From Cupriavidus yeoncheonensis (GTDB lineage: Bacteria > Pseudomonadota > Gammaproteobacteria > Burkholderiales > Burkholderiaceae), in NCBI RefSeq assembly GCF_905397275.1, contig NZ_CAJPUY010000031.1, positions 1 through 55,365 on the forward strand: DNA of 55,365 nucleotides. Direction: 5' to 3'. Positions 44,398-55,266 of this stretch are shown here, piece after piece. Positions within the stretch are counted from its first letter, which is position 1. Every line of letters starts with the position of its first letter. Made by a program: the position numbers and the translations under genes. The notes under the pieces were generated by a model. The model did no database searches and was not told where the DNA came from. It saw only the letters and a program-made list of their open reading frames with translations.

Positions 44398-47187
44398 TCA
44401 GGGAGCGCCGCCGATCAGCTTCAGGCCGGCAGGCAGCGCTTCGCCGAAGACGCGTCCTTCATCGGCGGCATCGAGCTCCACGGCCTCGCGCACCATCGCG
44501 ATCCAGCTTTGCGGCGCGTTGGCGGCTTCGAGGCGGCGCACGACAGCCCCCCGTGTTTCGTCAGGCAGGTCGCGCGTGCGGTCGCCGGTCATGCGCGCGA
44601 TCTGCGTCGCGGCGAAGGCGGCCGGTTCGACCTTCTTCCAGTCCAGCGCAAGGATGGCATCCACCCATTGCGCGGCGACGTCGGCCGGCACGACGCCGTG
44701 GGCGCTGCCATAGAAGGGCCGGCGCGCGCCGATCCGTCCCACGGCCCACCAGCTCTGGTTGTTCTCGGAGGGTTTGCGCAGGCGCGTCAGCAGCCATTCG
44801 GCGACCTCGATCTTGCGCTCGGCGGCAATGTTCTCCAGCGACCCGGCCAGGCGGACCATGTCGGCGTAACCGGAACGCGTCGGACCGGGCGGCTTCCTGA
44901 CGTGCGCGCTGCCAGGGGGCTGGAGATAGAACGCCATATCGTCGAGCAGGCGCAGCTGCGCGCTTTCGTCGAGACCGCCGGCCGCGCGGCGCCACAGCGT
45001 CCACCATTCCGACCAGTTCTGGTTCTCGTTGACGTACTGGATGCCCTGGTCATACAGCGACCAGAGCTGCTCGACGCGCCATTCGTCCAGGGGATAGCCG
45101 AAGCCCGGGCGCACGCAGTAGCCGGCCAGGTTCAGCCACAGGCGTTCATGGTCGGCCGTGCGGCGACGGCGCTTTGCGCGCTCCCAGAAGGCGGCGAACA
45201 GCTCGCGCAGCAGCGCACTGTCCCACTGCTCGCGCGCCCCGAGCAACTGTTCGAGTTGCGCGCGCAGCCGCTTGACCTCCTTGGGATCGACGCCTTGCGA
45301 ACGCGCGCCGAAGGTGCGGTCGATCGTCTCGATGGCCTGTGGCAGGGAAGGGTGCAGCGTGTCCGCCTTGTTCGCCGTGGACGCCGCGGCCGGCGCTTCA
45401 TTGCCCCGGAGCTGGAACTCGAGCCGCCAGCGCTGCGAGGCATCCGCGATCTCATGGCAATGCACTTCCAGCGTGCCGACCTCGGTCAGCGACGTCGTGA
45501 TCTGTACCGGGGTTTCCTTTGGCCCGCTGGCACCGCGTGGCTGCACGACGGTGGCGATCGGCGGCAGCCGAATGAAGTCCGCGCTCGCGAGATCGGCCAG
45601 TTCGCCGGGCTGATAGGCGGTGTCGGCCACCGACGAGACCAGGTGGAACTGTACCGGATGCCCGAGCCGCAGCGCGAAGGTCCGGTCCTTGAGATGGATT
45701 TCCTGGCCTTCCTCGGTGCCGCGCGGCAGCAGGCAGATGCCTTGCTGGCCCGACGCTCCGTCTTCGAGCACGAGGAAGTAGCTGCGCGGCGAGCCGCCGC
45801 CGATGCGTGGCGCCTGTCCCGAGCGCGCGCGCGCATAGGCCACGGCGCCGCGCGCCACGGCGACATCGGGGTCGGCGTTGTGCAGCACATTCAGCGGCGA
45901 ACCGCGCCAGCTGCCCAGGGTGTCGGCGATGCGACCCGCCAGCGCCTCGGCCCGGAACACGCCGCCATTGAGCAATAGCGTGTCCGGCATCGGCAAGGCA
46001 TCGTCCTGCGTCTGCGGCAGGTCCAGCGCCGAGCGCGACTGGGCCGCGTGCTGGCTGAGAAAGGCCGCCACGTGCCGGGTGACCGCCGGGTCGGATGCAT
46101 ACGGCAGGCCGAATTCGACAATCGCGCCGCGTGCGCGTCCCGGACGCTCGCTCGATGACACCTTGGGGAAGAAGCCGTCGACAACGAGCTGCTCGACCTC
46201 CTGCCGCGTCACTTCCACCGAGCGTGCGCCGCCGACCAGCCGGGAACCCGCGCCGAGCAGCGTGACCGTGACCGCTTCCGGCGCCTGCGCGCCTAGCAGT
46301 TGCTCCTTGGCCGCGCGGCAGCGCGCGACCAGCTGGGACAGGCCCGACGCGGACAAGCGCGTCTGCGCGGGACCCAGGCGTGCCTCGGCCACATGCGCCA
46401 GGGCCAGATCCATATTGTCGCCGCCGAGCATCAGGTGGTTGCCCACGCCGATGCGCGTCAGCTGCGGCTGCCCGTCCTGCATGTCCACGCGGATCAGCGT
46501 CAGGTCGGTGGTGCCGCCGCCCACGTCGCAGATCAGTACGAGCCGGGTTTGCGCAAGGTCCGCGTCCAGGGTCTGGCGATGATGGAACAGCCAGTCGTAG
46601 AGCGCGGCCTGCGGTTCTTCGAGCAGGCGCAGCGCGGGCAGGCCCGCCATGCGCGCGGCCTCCAGCGTCAGCGCACGCGCCCCCTCGTCAAACGACGCGG
46701 GCACCGTCAGGATGACGTCCTGATCCTCAAGTCTTGCATCCGGAAAATGGTGGTTCCACGCCGCAGCCACGTAGCCAAGGTAGCTGGCACTGGCCGCGAC
46801 CGGCGAGATCTTGCCGACTTCCTCGTCCGCGCCCCAGGGCAGGATGGGCGCGGTGCGGTCGACCGCCGCATGCGACAGCCAGCTCTTGGCGCTGGCCACG
46901 AGCCTGCCGGGCACCTGCGCGCCGAGCGTGGCCGCCAGCCGGCCGAACACCGTGCGGCGCGCGGCGGCGCTGGCCGCGGATTGCCACGGCAGCTGCAGGT
47001 CGTCGCCGCTGATTTCGCCCGGCGCCGCGTGGTAGCGAACCGAGGGCAGCAGCGGGCGCGCAGCGACTTCGCCGAGGCCCACTAGCTGGTCGATCGCGAG
47101 GACACGGATGTCGTCCGATCCTGTCTCCGCATAGGCGACCACGGTATTGCTGGTGCCGAGGTCAATGCCGACGGTGTACCGCTTCAT
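44398..47187 (-). CDS. large Hsp70-family protein with C-terminal extension
   Basis: A 929-residue actin-fold chaperone-like ATPase. The phosphate loops are GIDLGTSNTVVAYAE near residue 8 and LICDVGGGTTDLTLIRV near 215. The N-terminal ATPase and a beta region end near 600. The last 330 residues are helical (LRAQLEQLLGAREQWDSALL, WSLYDQGIQYVNENQNWSEW, LARLRKPSE-like helices) and resemble the DUF3731-type extension of this Hsp70 subgroup, not the DnaK lid. No DnaJ or GrpE gene is adjacent. It is third in the DUF2760-Hsp70-Hsp70 operon, 18 bases after the previous gene. Function unknown. Confidence 0.9.
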   Translation of the reverse strand: MKRYTVGIDLGTSNTVVAYAETGSDDIRVLAIDQLVGLGEVAARPLLPSVRYHAAPGEISGDDLQLPWQSAASAAARRTVFGRLAATLGAQVPGRLVASAKSWLSHAAVDRTAPILPWGADEEVGKISPVAASASYLGYVAAAWNHHFPDARLEDQDVILTVPASFDEGARALTLEAARMAGLPALRLLEEPQAALYDWLFHHRQTLDADLAQTRLVLICDVGGGTTDLTLIRVDMQDGQPQLTRIGVGNHLMLGGDNMDLALAHVAEARLGPAQTRLSASGLSQLVARCRAAKEQLLGAQAPEAVTVTLLGAGSRLVGGARSVEVTRQEVEQLVVDGFFPKVSSSERPGRARGAIVEFGLPYASDPAVTRHVAAFLSQHAAQSRSALDLPQTQDDALPMPDTLLLNGGVFRAEALAGRIADTLGSWRGSPLNVLHNADPDVAVARGAVAYARARSGQAPRIGGGSPRSYFLVLEDGASGQQGICLLPRGTEEGQEIHLKDRTFALRLGHPVQFHLVSSVADTAYQPGELADLASADFIRLPPIATVVQPRGASGPKETPVQITTSLTEVGTLEVHCHEIADASQRWRLEFQLRGNEAPAAASTANKADTLHPSLPQAIETIDRTFGARSQGVDPKEVKRLRAQLEQLLGAREQWDSALLRELFAAFWERAKRRRRTADHERLWLNLAGYCVRPGFGYPLDEWRVEQLWSLYDQGIQYVNENQNWSEWWTLWRRAAGGLDESAQLRLLDDMAFYLQPPGSAHVRKPPGPTRSGYADMVRLAGSLENIAAERKIEVAEWLLTRLRKPSENNQSWWAVGRIGARRPFYGSAHGVVPADVAAQWVDAILALDWKKVEPAAFAATQIARMTGDRTRDLPDETRGAVVRRLEAANAPQSWIAMVREAVELDAADEGRVFGEALPAGLKLIGGAP

Positions 47188-47205
47188 CGTTTATCCGGTC
47201 GGTGC

Positions 47206-49053
47206 TCAAGCATCCGCGCTGCCGCGCACGTCGAATTCGACCTTCCAGCGCTCGCTGCCGCCACTCGGCACGGCTTCAAGTTCGAGCGTGCCGGCTTCGG
47301 TCACGCGCGCGTGCAGCCGGACCGGCACCACGTCACCGGGGGTGCGGCCGTCGGCCGGCAGGGTGGCCTGGATTTCCTCCAGTTCCTGCAGTTCTTCGGC
47401 ACTCCAGAAGTCCAGCAGGGCGCCGACCTGGTCCTGGCGGCGCACCGACGAGCCGAAGAAGCGGAAGTGGACGGGCTCGCCCACCACCAGACCGAATTCC
47501 TGCGGCGGCAGTTCGGCCTCGGTGCCTTCCTCCATGCCGAACGGGGCCACGCACAGCGCCTGGATCGGCGGCTCGAACCCCGGCACGGCGGGCATCGATG
47601 ATTCCACGGCGATGTAGTACGAGCGCGCAGTGCCGCCGCGGATGCGCACGCCCTTGCCGCGCCGCACATAGCCGTAGTAAGCGGCGCCGCGCGCCACGGC
47701 CAGGTCCAGCTCGGCGCCGCCGAGCAGGCGTGCCGGCGCTGCGCCTTCCGAGGCGAGCCAGCCGTTCAGCGTCTGCAGGATGCGGTCCGCCAGCAGGCCG
47801 GATTTGAACACGCCACCGTTGAAGAGGACCGCGGTCGGGTGCAGGAAGGTCGCGCCGGCCGGCTGCGCGGCTTGCATGCCTTCCAGCTCGGCGAGCGCCC
47901 CGACCTGGCGGCCGAGGAAGGCGGCCAGGTGGCGGGTGACCGCCGCATCCTGCGCATAGGGCAGGCCGAGCTGCGTCAGGCCGACGCGCGCGCGGCTCAC
48001 TGGCCGGGCCGACGCGTCCACTTGCGGGAAGAAGCCTTCCAGGATGATCTGGGTCAGCTCGGTCCGGGTCAGGTCCGTGCGGATCGATCCGCCGATCAGC
48101 TTGGAGCCACGGCTCGGCACGACCAGCGGCACCGAGTCGGTGGTCGGGTCCGTGAGCAGCGTTTCCTTGGCCGCGCGGCAGGCATAGGTCAGTGCGCGCA
48201 GCTGCCACGGATCGGCCTGTGTACCTTGCGCCGCGAGCTTGCGCGCGACCACGTGGGCCAGCGCCAGGTCCATATTGTCGCCGCCGAGCAGGATATGCTC
48301 GCCGACGGCGACGCGATGCAGTTCCAGGTTGCCGTCGCGCTCGATCACCGCGATCAGCGACAGGTCGGTGGTGCCGCCGCCAACGTCCACGACGAGGATG
48401 ATGTCGCCGACCTTCACCTGCTTGCGCCACTGGCCGCCGCTTTTCTCGATCCAGCTATAGAGGGCGGCCTGCGGTTCTTCGAGCAGGGTCATGCGTGCGT
48501 AACCCGCCGCGGCGGCGGCTTCCGCCGTGAGTTCGCGCGCGGCAGGGTCGAACGACGCAGGAATCGTTACCGTGACGTCCTGTTCGGCAAACGGCGCGCC
48601 GGGGTGCGCGTGGTCCCACGCCTCGCGCAGGTGCGTGAGATAGCGCACCGAAGCGTCGAGCGGCGAAATACGCGGCACTTCGGCTGGCGCATCGTTGGGC
48701 AGGATGGCGGCGCGGCGGTCCACGCCAGGATGGCACAGCCAGCTTTTCGCGCTCGAAACCAGGCGGATCGGCGTGCCGGCACCACGGCTGCGGGCCAGTT
48801 CGCCCACGGCGAATTCACGCGCGGCGTTCCACGGCAACGCCAGGTCGCCCGGAGCCAGTTCGCTCTCGTGCGGCAAATAGAGGAACGAAGGCAGGAGATC
48901 CCGCGCTTCCGTCGCACCGGGGCCGGTGAGCTGCGGGATCGGCAGAACACTCTGGGTGATCTTCTCGCCGTCGCTGCCGGTCAGGTCGACGTAGGACAGG
49001 GCACTGTGCGTGGTGCCCAGGTCGATGCCGATGGAATAGCGCGCGTCGCTCAT
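47206..49053 (-). CDS. Hsp70-family protein (short partner)
   Basis: A 615-residue Hsp70 relative, with phosphate loops IGIDLGTTHSALSYVDL near residue 7 and LVVDVGGGTTDLSLIAV near 225, then GEHILLGGDNMDLALAH. It follows the Hsp70 plan up to a beta-rich end near residue 610 but lacks the usual helical lid and EEVD-like tail. It overlaps DUF2760 by four bases (ATGA) and precedes the 929-residue paralogue. Both proteins keep nucleotide-binding residues, so both should bind ATP. The two may work as a pair. Confidence 0.92.
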   Translation of the reverse strand: MSDARYSIGIDLGTTHSALSYVDLTGSDGEKITQSVLPIPQLTGPGATEARDLLPSFLYLPHESELAPGDLALPWNAAREFAVGELARSRGAGTPIRLVSSAKSWLCHPGVDRRAAILPNDAPAEVPRISPLDASVRYLTHLREAWDHAHPGAPFAEQDVTVTIPASFDPAARELTAEAAAAAGYARMTLLEEPQAALYSWIEKSGGQWRKQVKVGDIILVVDVGGGTTDLSLIAVIERDGNLELHRVAVGEHILLGGDNMDLALAHVVARKLAAQGTQADPWQLRALTYACRAAKETLLTDPTTDSVPLVVPSRGSKLIGGSIRTDLTRTELTQIILEGFFPQVDASARPVSRARVGLTQLGLPYAQDAAVTRHLAAFLGRQVGALAELEGMQAAQPAGATFLHPTAVLFNGGVFKSGLLADRILQTLNGWLASEGAAPARLLGGAELDLAVARGAAYYGYVRRGKGVRIRGGTARSYYIAVESSMPAVPGFEPPIQALCVAPFGMEEGTEAELPPQEFGLVVGEPVHFRFFGSSVRRQDQVGALLDFWSAEELQELEEIQATLPADGRTPGDVVPVRLHARVTEAGTLELEAVPSGGSERWKVEFDVRGSADA

Positions 49054-49640
49054 AGCTCCACCTCGGCAGGGGCGATGACGGTGGCGTCATGGCGTTCGGC
49101 CACGCGCGGCAGCCGCACTTCGTCGGCCTTCCAGCCGCGATGGCTGAGGCTGCCGTGGAACGGCGCGCTGCCGACCACATTGCCCGTCAGGCGGACGGCG
49201 GTCGCGTCGAAGCCGTCAGCCAGCGTGACGCGGCTACCCTCGGCTTCGTTGCGCACCGGACGGATCGTGAAGTGCTCGCGCAGGACGGCACGGCAGCCGT
49301 CGTGCACCAGCCGCGCGGCGGCGCCGATCTCGGTATCGGTATAGCCGGCAATGTCTTCCTCGACGAAGTCGATGAAGCGCGCATCGCGCTGGAGCAGGCC
49401 CAGCAGCTGCAGCGCCGCCACGGGACTCGCTTCTTTCAATGCCGGGGCGGGTGCGGGCGCAGCGGCCGGAGTCGGGGCGGGCGCTGCCACGGGTGCGGGG
49501 GCAGCGGCGGGATATCCGTCCGTCCCGCCCGTGCGCAGGCGCCGCACGTTCGCGGCGAGTTCGCCGTTTCCGAGGATCGCAAAGAAGGTCCCCACGGCAA
49601 GCGAAATCCTGCCGAGGAATGGGATGTTCGAGTCAGTCAT
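49050..49640 (-). CDS. DUF2760 protein
   Basis: A 196-residue protein starting MTDSNIPFLGRI (AGGAG upstream). The first 30 residues are hydrophobic (ISLAVGTFFAILGNGELA), perhaps a membrane anchor. An Ala/Pro linker follows, then the DUF2760 domain (ALQLLGLLQRDARFIDFVEEDI, GYTDTEIGAAARLVHDGCR, and a C-terminal VRLPRVAERHDATVIAPAEVEL). The domain has no known role but is repeatedly found with two Hsp70 genes. Here it is first in the operon and overlaps the first Hsp70 gene. A substrate adaptor or membrane dock for the chaperones is one guess. Confidence 0.88.
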   Translation of the reverse strand: MTDSNIPFLGRISLAVGTFFAILGNGELAANVRRLRTGGTDGYPAAAPAPVAAPAPTPAAAPAPAPALKEASPVAALQLLGLLQRDARFIDFVEEDIAGYTDTEIGAAARLVHDGCRAVLREHFTIRPVRNEAEGSRVTLADGFDATAVRLTGNVVGSAPFHGSLSHRGWKADEVRLPRVAERHDATVIAPAEVEL

Positions 49641-49954
49641 GGAAAAACTCCTGTGTGCTCTGTTGAAGGACGAGCTGTCCTCCGGCCACGGCGAGTAGCG
49701 GATGGGGCACGCGAACCGGTCATCGGAAAGCCATTGCGCTGGCGGATACGCCATGCACGGCAAGTCGGATATTCCAGCCGGGATTTTGCACCAACCAATA
49801 TGTCAGCCGGCCATTCAGCCGTGCACCGGCCACCCACCACCGTGCGCGTGGAGGTGGCGGAACATGTGAAAACCGGCAGCCCAAGGGCTGCCGGCAGTCT
49901 TCTTTCGTCCCCACGGGCGACCTGCTAGCCGCAAGGCGCCCGCCTGGGTGCCGC
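49641..49954. other. intergenic region with rpoD terminator
   Basis: About 310 bp between DUF2760 and rpoD. It holds the rpoD terminator and presumably the promoter of the Hsp70 operon. On the minus strand CCCCATCC (near 49700) resembles a heat-shock sigma -10, but no matching -35 was found. No gene is supported. Confidence 0.5.
49869..49894 (-). terminator. Rho-independent terminator of rpoD
   Basis: On the minus strand, CCGGCAGCC (49894-49886), loop CTTG and GGCTGCCGG (49881-49873) form a 9-bp stem followed by TTTTC. It lies about 60 bases after the rpoD stop. Confidence 0.85.
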
Positions 49955-51916
<1,962 letters not shown>

Positions 51917-52395
51917 CTACTGCTGTTTCCTTCGTGAATCGCGTTTTGATTGCAGCGCGCACTCATTGCGTGCGTTTTCTGGCCTGCTGTCAAGGCATCG
52001 GACTGGCGGGCGTGGCAATGAGCCAAATTCGGGCCATATGGTCCGGAGAGCAGGGGGCGCATATTGTACAGTGTTTGGTGCGTTGCAGCATGTTCGGCGT
52101 GGATGCCAGGAATTGGGCCCGGATGGGCCGGCAGCAACCCCGACGTTCACAACCTGTTTGCGCCCCATTTCGCCGGCCGCACCGACAGCACGGGCGGTAA
52201 GCCCTGCAGTCATTGCGACGCCAAATCAGGACCCCGAAGCGCGGACGGCCCCCGAATACAGCCTCACCCGATACCCCGGGACTCGCTGCGGCAACCTAGC
52301 AGTATACCTCCGGTCAGGATTCTGGGTAAGACAACAATTGATTCGCTATGTGACGCAACGCCAACGCGCAACACTCGCAAGTGGCGGATCGGCCC
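51917..52395. other. divergent region between rpoD and diguanylate cyclase genes
   Basis: About 480 bp. It must hold the promoters of rpoD (minus strand) and the cyclase gene. TACAAT near 52070 on the minus strand is a possible -10. Several short frames occur, but none has support. Nothing else was recognised. Confidence 0.4.
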
Positions 52396-53811
52396 ATGTA
52401 TACTCGCGCTCAGATCCCCTCCCGGACGCCTGTAATGCTTGTACCGCCGACATCTGCAGACGCACCGACGACCGTATCGGAGCCAATCGCGCAGCCAATA
52501 GCGCAGTTCCGGGAGGAATTCGAGTCGCTGCGCAAGCGTGAACGGTTGCTTGCGCTCGCCATCGCGGGCAGCGGCACCGGAATCTGGGATCGCCACGTTG
52601 CGACGGGCGAAATCCACTATTCAAGCGGCTGGAAATCCATGCTCGGCTATGCCGACTCGGAAGTGTCAAGCCGGATCGAGGACAGCTACCTCCGCCTTCA
52701 TCCCGACGACCTTGAGTACGTCAAGGCGACGATGCAGGCCCACTTCGACGGCCGCAGCGACAGTTATGAGGTCGAACATCGGATCCGGTGCCGGGATGGC
52801 AGCTACAAGTGGGTCTGCAGCCGCGGCAAGGTCGTGGACCGCGACAGTACGGGCCGGGCGTTGCGCATGGTCGGCACGACCACCGACATTACGTCGCTGC
52901 GTACGATGTCGGAGGGCCTGCGCGAAGCCGTCAACCTGATCACGAACCTGACGAACGAAGTGCCCGGGCTGGTGTTCCAGTACCGCACGCTGCCCGGAGG
53001 GCGTTCGTTTTTCTCCTACGCGAGCGCCGGTATCAGGGATATCTACGAGCTGACCCCGGCCCAGGTGGCAGCCGACGCGTCGTGCATCGATGCCTTGATT
53101 CATCCTGCCGATCTGGCCGCCTATCGTGCCTCGTTTGGTGCTTCGGCGGCCCAGCTCTCACCGTGGCATCTCGAGTACCGTGTGCAATTGCCGATGCAGG
53201 GGCTGCGCTGGCGGCAAGGGGATGCCAGGCCGCAGCGCTTGCCGGATGGCAGCGTCCTGTGGCATGGGTTCATCACGGATGTGACCGAGCGCAAGCGCAT
53301 CGAAGCCGAGTTGCAGGAACTCGCGACCATCGACAGCCTGACCGGGCTACCGAACCGGCGGCATTTCATGACGCAAATCGAGGCGCGGCTGGCAAGCCTG
53401 CAGGGCGGCCGCGGCACCGGCCTGGCGCTCATGATGTGCGATCTCGACCATTTCAAGTCGATCAACGACCGCTGGGGGCATGGCGTCGGCGATCGCGCGC
53501 TGCGTCACTTTGGCAGTATCCTGCGCGCGCAATTGCGGCCCGGCGACATGGCGGGCCGCCTCGGCGGCGAAGAGTTCGGGATCCTGCTCGACAGCGCCGA
53601 TTTGCGCGCCGCAATCGGCGTTGCCGGGCGGATCCAGCAGCGTACTGCCGAGTACCCGCTGATCGAGCATGAGCAGCGGATCGACCTGACCGTCAGCATC
53701 GGCGTCACGCTCATGACGGCGGCGGATACGAATGCGGAAGCCCCGTTGTCGCGCAGTGACCTTGCGCTGTACCGTGCGAAGAAGGGCGGTCGCAACCGGA
53801 TCGAGTCCTGA
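52396..53811 (+). CDS. PAS-PAS-GGDEF diguanylate cyclase
   Basis: A 471-residue sensor that should make cyclic di-GMP. PAS domain 1 (about residues 40-180) has GSGTGIWDRHVATGEIHYS and the PAC stretch DGSYKWVCSRGKVVDRD. PAS domain 2 (185-305) has GLVFQYRTLPGGRSFFSYAS. The GGDEF domain has DSLTGLPNRRHF, MCDLDHFKSINDRWGHGVGD and the active site RLGGEEFGILL. RPGD five residues before GGEEF is an inhibitory I-site, so product feedback is expected. No membrane segment is visible, so the signal is cytoplasmic. The start is uncertain: GTG 52381, ATG 52396 or ATG 52435. Confidence 0.9.
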   Translation: MYTRAQIPSRTPVMLVPPTSADAPTTVSEPIAQPIAQFREEFESLRKRERLLALAIAGSGTGIWDRHVATGEIHYSSGWKSMLGYADSEVSSRIEDSYLRLHPDDLEYVKATMQAHFDGRSDSYEVEHRIRCRDGSYKWVCSRGKVVDRDSTGRALRMVGTTTDITSLRTMSEGLREAVNLITNLTNEVPGLVFQYRTLPGGRSFFSYASAGIRDIYELTPAQVAADASCIDALIHPADLAAYRASFGASAAQLSPWHLEYRVQLPMQGLRWRQGDARPQRLPDGSVLWHGFITDVTERKRIEAELQELATIDSLTGLPNRRHFMTQIEARLASLQGGRGTGLALMMCDLDHFKSINDRWGHGVGDRALRHFGSILRAQLRPGDMAGRLGGEEFGILLDSADLRAAIGVAGRIQQRTAEYPLIEHEQRIDLTVSIGVTLMTAADTNAEAPLSRSDLALYRAKKGGRNRIES

Positions 53812-53848
53812 CGCGTTCAGGGGCGGCAATCAACAGGGTATCCTGACC

Positions 53849-54745
53849 ATGCGCAATGCGCGTACATCCTTCCTGAATCGTCCAGTGCAGCGCGGTTCGA
53901 TTTCATTCCGGCGCGGTCTGACCTGTGTGCTCGCGGGCGTTCTCGCGGCCGCGGCGCAGTCCGCATGGGCGGAGGAGCCTGCGGCGCAAGACCCTGCGAA
54001 CGTCTGCCGCACCATGTGGTTCCCGCGTGGAGCACGCATACAGATGGAGGCCGACGGTACGATGCCGCTGTCGCGCCGGGCCATACTGAAGCCGCCTTTG
54101 CCGACCGATGCGGGCTGCCAGGCCGACATTGAAATCCACTCCAAGACCGCGCTGGCTGCCTTGATGGGGCCGCCGGTCGTGACCGAGCAGCAGCAACGCG
54201 TGCTGCTGCGGCCTGCGGAGCATGGCTCGCCCGCCAGTGTTTCGGGCCAGGCAACCGTCAATGCGTGGGGACGCTATGCGCGCCTTTACGGCACGACCAC
54301 CGTTGACGGGCTGGGCCTGTTTGATTACCAGTATCGGGGCCTGCCGCTGCGCGAAGGCGACGTGCTTCCCGGTCAATCCGTGGACGCCAGCGCGTCCTTC
54401 ACCATCTTTTCGCGCGATTCCGGCGAGGAAGTGGGCAAGTTCGTCGCTCCGCATGCGACCGTTTCGGTGACATCGCGCCGTGTCGGCAAGCGCGAGTTCA
54501 TCCGGACCGCGCTGGGCCGGTCGGAATGCGTGCCGATCGAGTATGTCCGCACGACTTCCCTGGGGCCAATGGTTGTCGCGGGCGACCAGATCGCGACGAA
54601 GCCCACGCGGATGCAGGTCACGGACTGGTATTGCCCGACCAGGGGCATGGTCATGCGCCAGGACGTGTCCGAGGACGGCAAGGTCCAGCACATTGAAACC
54701 ACGGTGGTCGAACCGCTGTCGGACGCCTCGGACCCGGCGCAATAG
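53849..54745 (+). CDS. exported protein of unknown function
   Basis: A 298-residue protein. A basic N-terminus and hydrophobic core (GLTCVLAGVLAAAAQSAWA) form a signal peptide with cleavage near residue 41. The mature protein has four cysteines, possibly two disulfides, and beta-rich sequence such as SVSGQATVNAWGRYARLYGT and VSVTSRRVGKREFIRTAL. I do not recognise the family with confidence; it has some DUF3108-like periplasmic character. It starts 37 bases after the cyclase gene and may share its transcript. It is the last gene before the rRNA operon. Confidence 0.75.
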   Translation: MRNARTSFLNRPVQRGSISFRRGLTCVLAGVLAAAAQSAWAEEPAAQDPANVCRTMWFPRGARIQMEADGTMPLSRRAILKPPLPTDAGCQADIEIHSKTALAALMGPPVVTEQQQRVLLRPAEHGSPASVSGQATVNAWGRYARLYGTTTVDGLGLFDYQYRGLPLREGDVLPGQSVDASASFTIFSRDSGEEVGKFVAPHATVSVTSRRVGKREFIRTALGRSECVPIEYVRTTSLGPMVVAGDQIATKPTRMQVTDWYCPTRGMVMRQDVSEDGKVQHIETTVVEPLSDASDPAQ

Positions 54746-54850
54746 TGCAGTGCCCTGAAGGCGCCTAATCCGGGGACTGGGTCCCGGCAGAAGGTCTCAG
54801 AGGTATTTTTGTGTTCAAAAAGTCTCTTATTGCCATTTTCATGAAATAAC

Positions 54851-54879
54851 TTGCCAGTCAGGGGGCAAGCGATTAGTAT
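54851..54879 (+). promoter_or_regulatory. candidate distal rRNA promoter
   Basis: TTGCCA (54851-54856), 17 bases and TAGTAT (54874-54879) form a promoter upstream of the main rrn promoter. An inverted repeat CTTGCC/GGCAAG overlaps the -35. Confidence 0.6.
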
Positions 54880-54987
54880 TCGCTCCCTTCTGCTGGAGCC
54901 TTCGCTGCAAAGCGGCAAGGGCAAAGGCAATTTGCAGGAATGACCCCGGCGGCAAAATAGCCGGGAAAAAGAAATTTCTCGAAGAGC

Positions 54988-55016
54988 TTGATTCACCGCA
55001 GAAAATTCTTTATAGT
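54988..55016 (+). promoter_or_regulatory. main rRNA operon promoter
   Basis: TTGATT (54988-54993), 17 bases and TATAGT (55011-55016) form a near-consensus promoter. An A/T-rich UP-like element (GAAAAAGAAATTTC, about 54965-54978) precedes it, as in strong rRNA promoters. It drives a leader of about 245 bases. Confidence 0.85.
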
Positions 55017-55071
55017 CTCGTTCCTTCGCTGCTGACAACGCAGCGACGCAGTAAGCAAAGCGAACTGCAGC

Positions 55072-55086
55072 ACGTTCTTTAACAAT
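55072..55086 (+). promoter_or_regulatory. boxA antitermination element
   Basis: ACGTTCTTTAACAAT closely matches the boxA sequence of rRNA leaders (TGCTCTTTAACA), which recruits Nus factors for antitermination. It lies about 180 bases before 16S. Confidence 0.85.
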
Positions 55087-55266
55087 CAAACAACCGATAA
55101 GTGTGGGCGCTTGATAGCGGATGCGAAAGGCTTCGGTCTTTTAGCTCAAAAGTTATACAGTGCTCGCACAGTAAAACGTGACTGGATTTTCGGATCTGGT
55201 CAGTCAGTTTTCTGAGAGTGAGCGACCGCTCGAAAGAGCGAGTCCCGCAAGGGACACACAGGTATT

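Noticed and set aside
44398..49053. The two Hsp70 genes as one broken gene
   Set aside because: Each has its own complete ATPase domain with both phosphate loops, its own start and a normal stop, so they are paralogues.
49690..49720. Heat-shock sigma promoter for the Hsp70 operon (CCCCATCC on the minus strand)
   Set aside because: Only the -10 half is recognisable; no CTTGAA-like -35 lies at the right distance.
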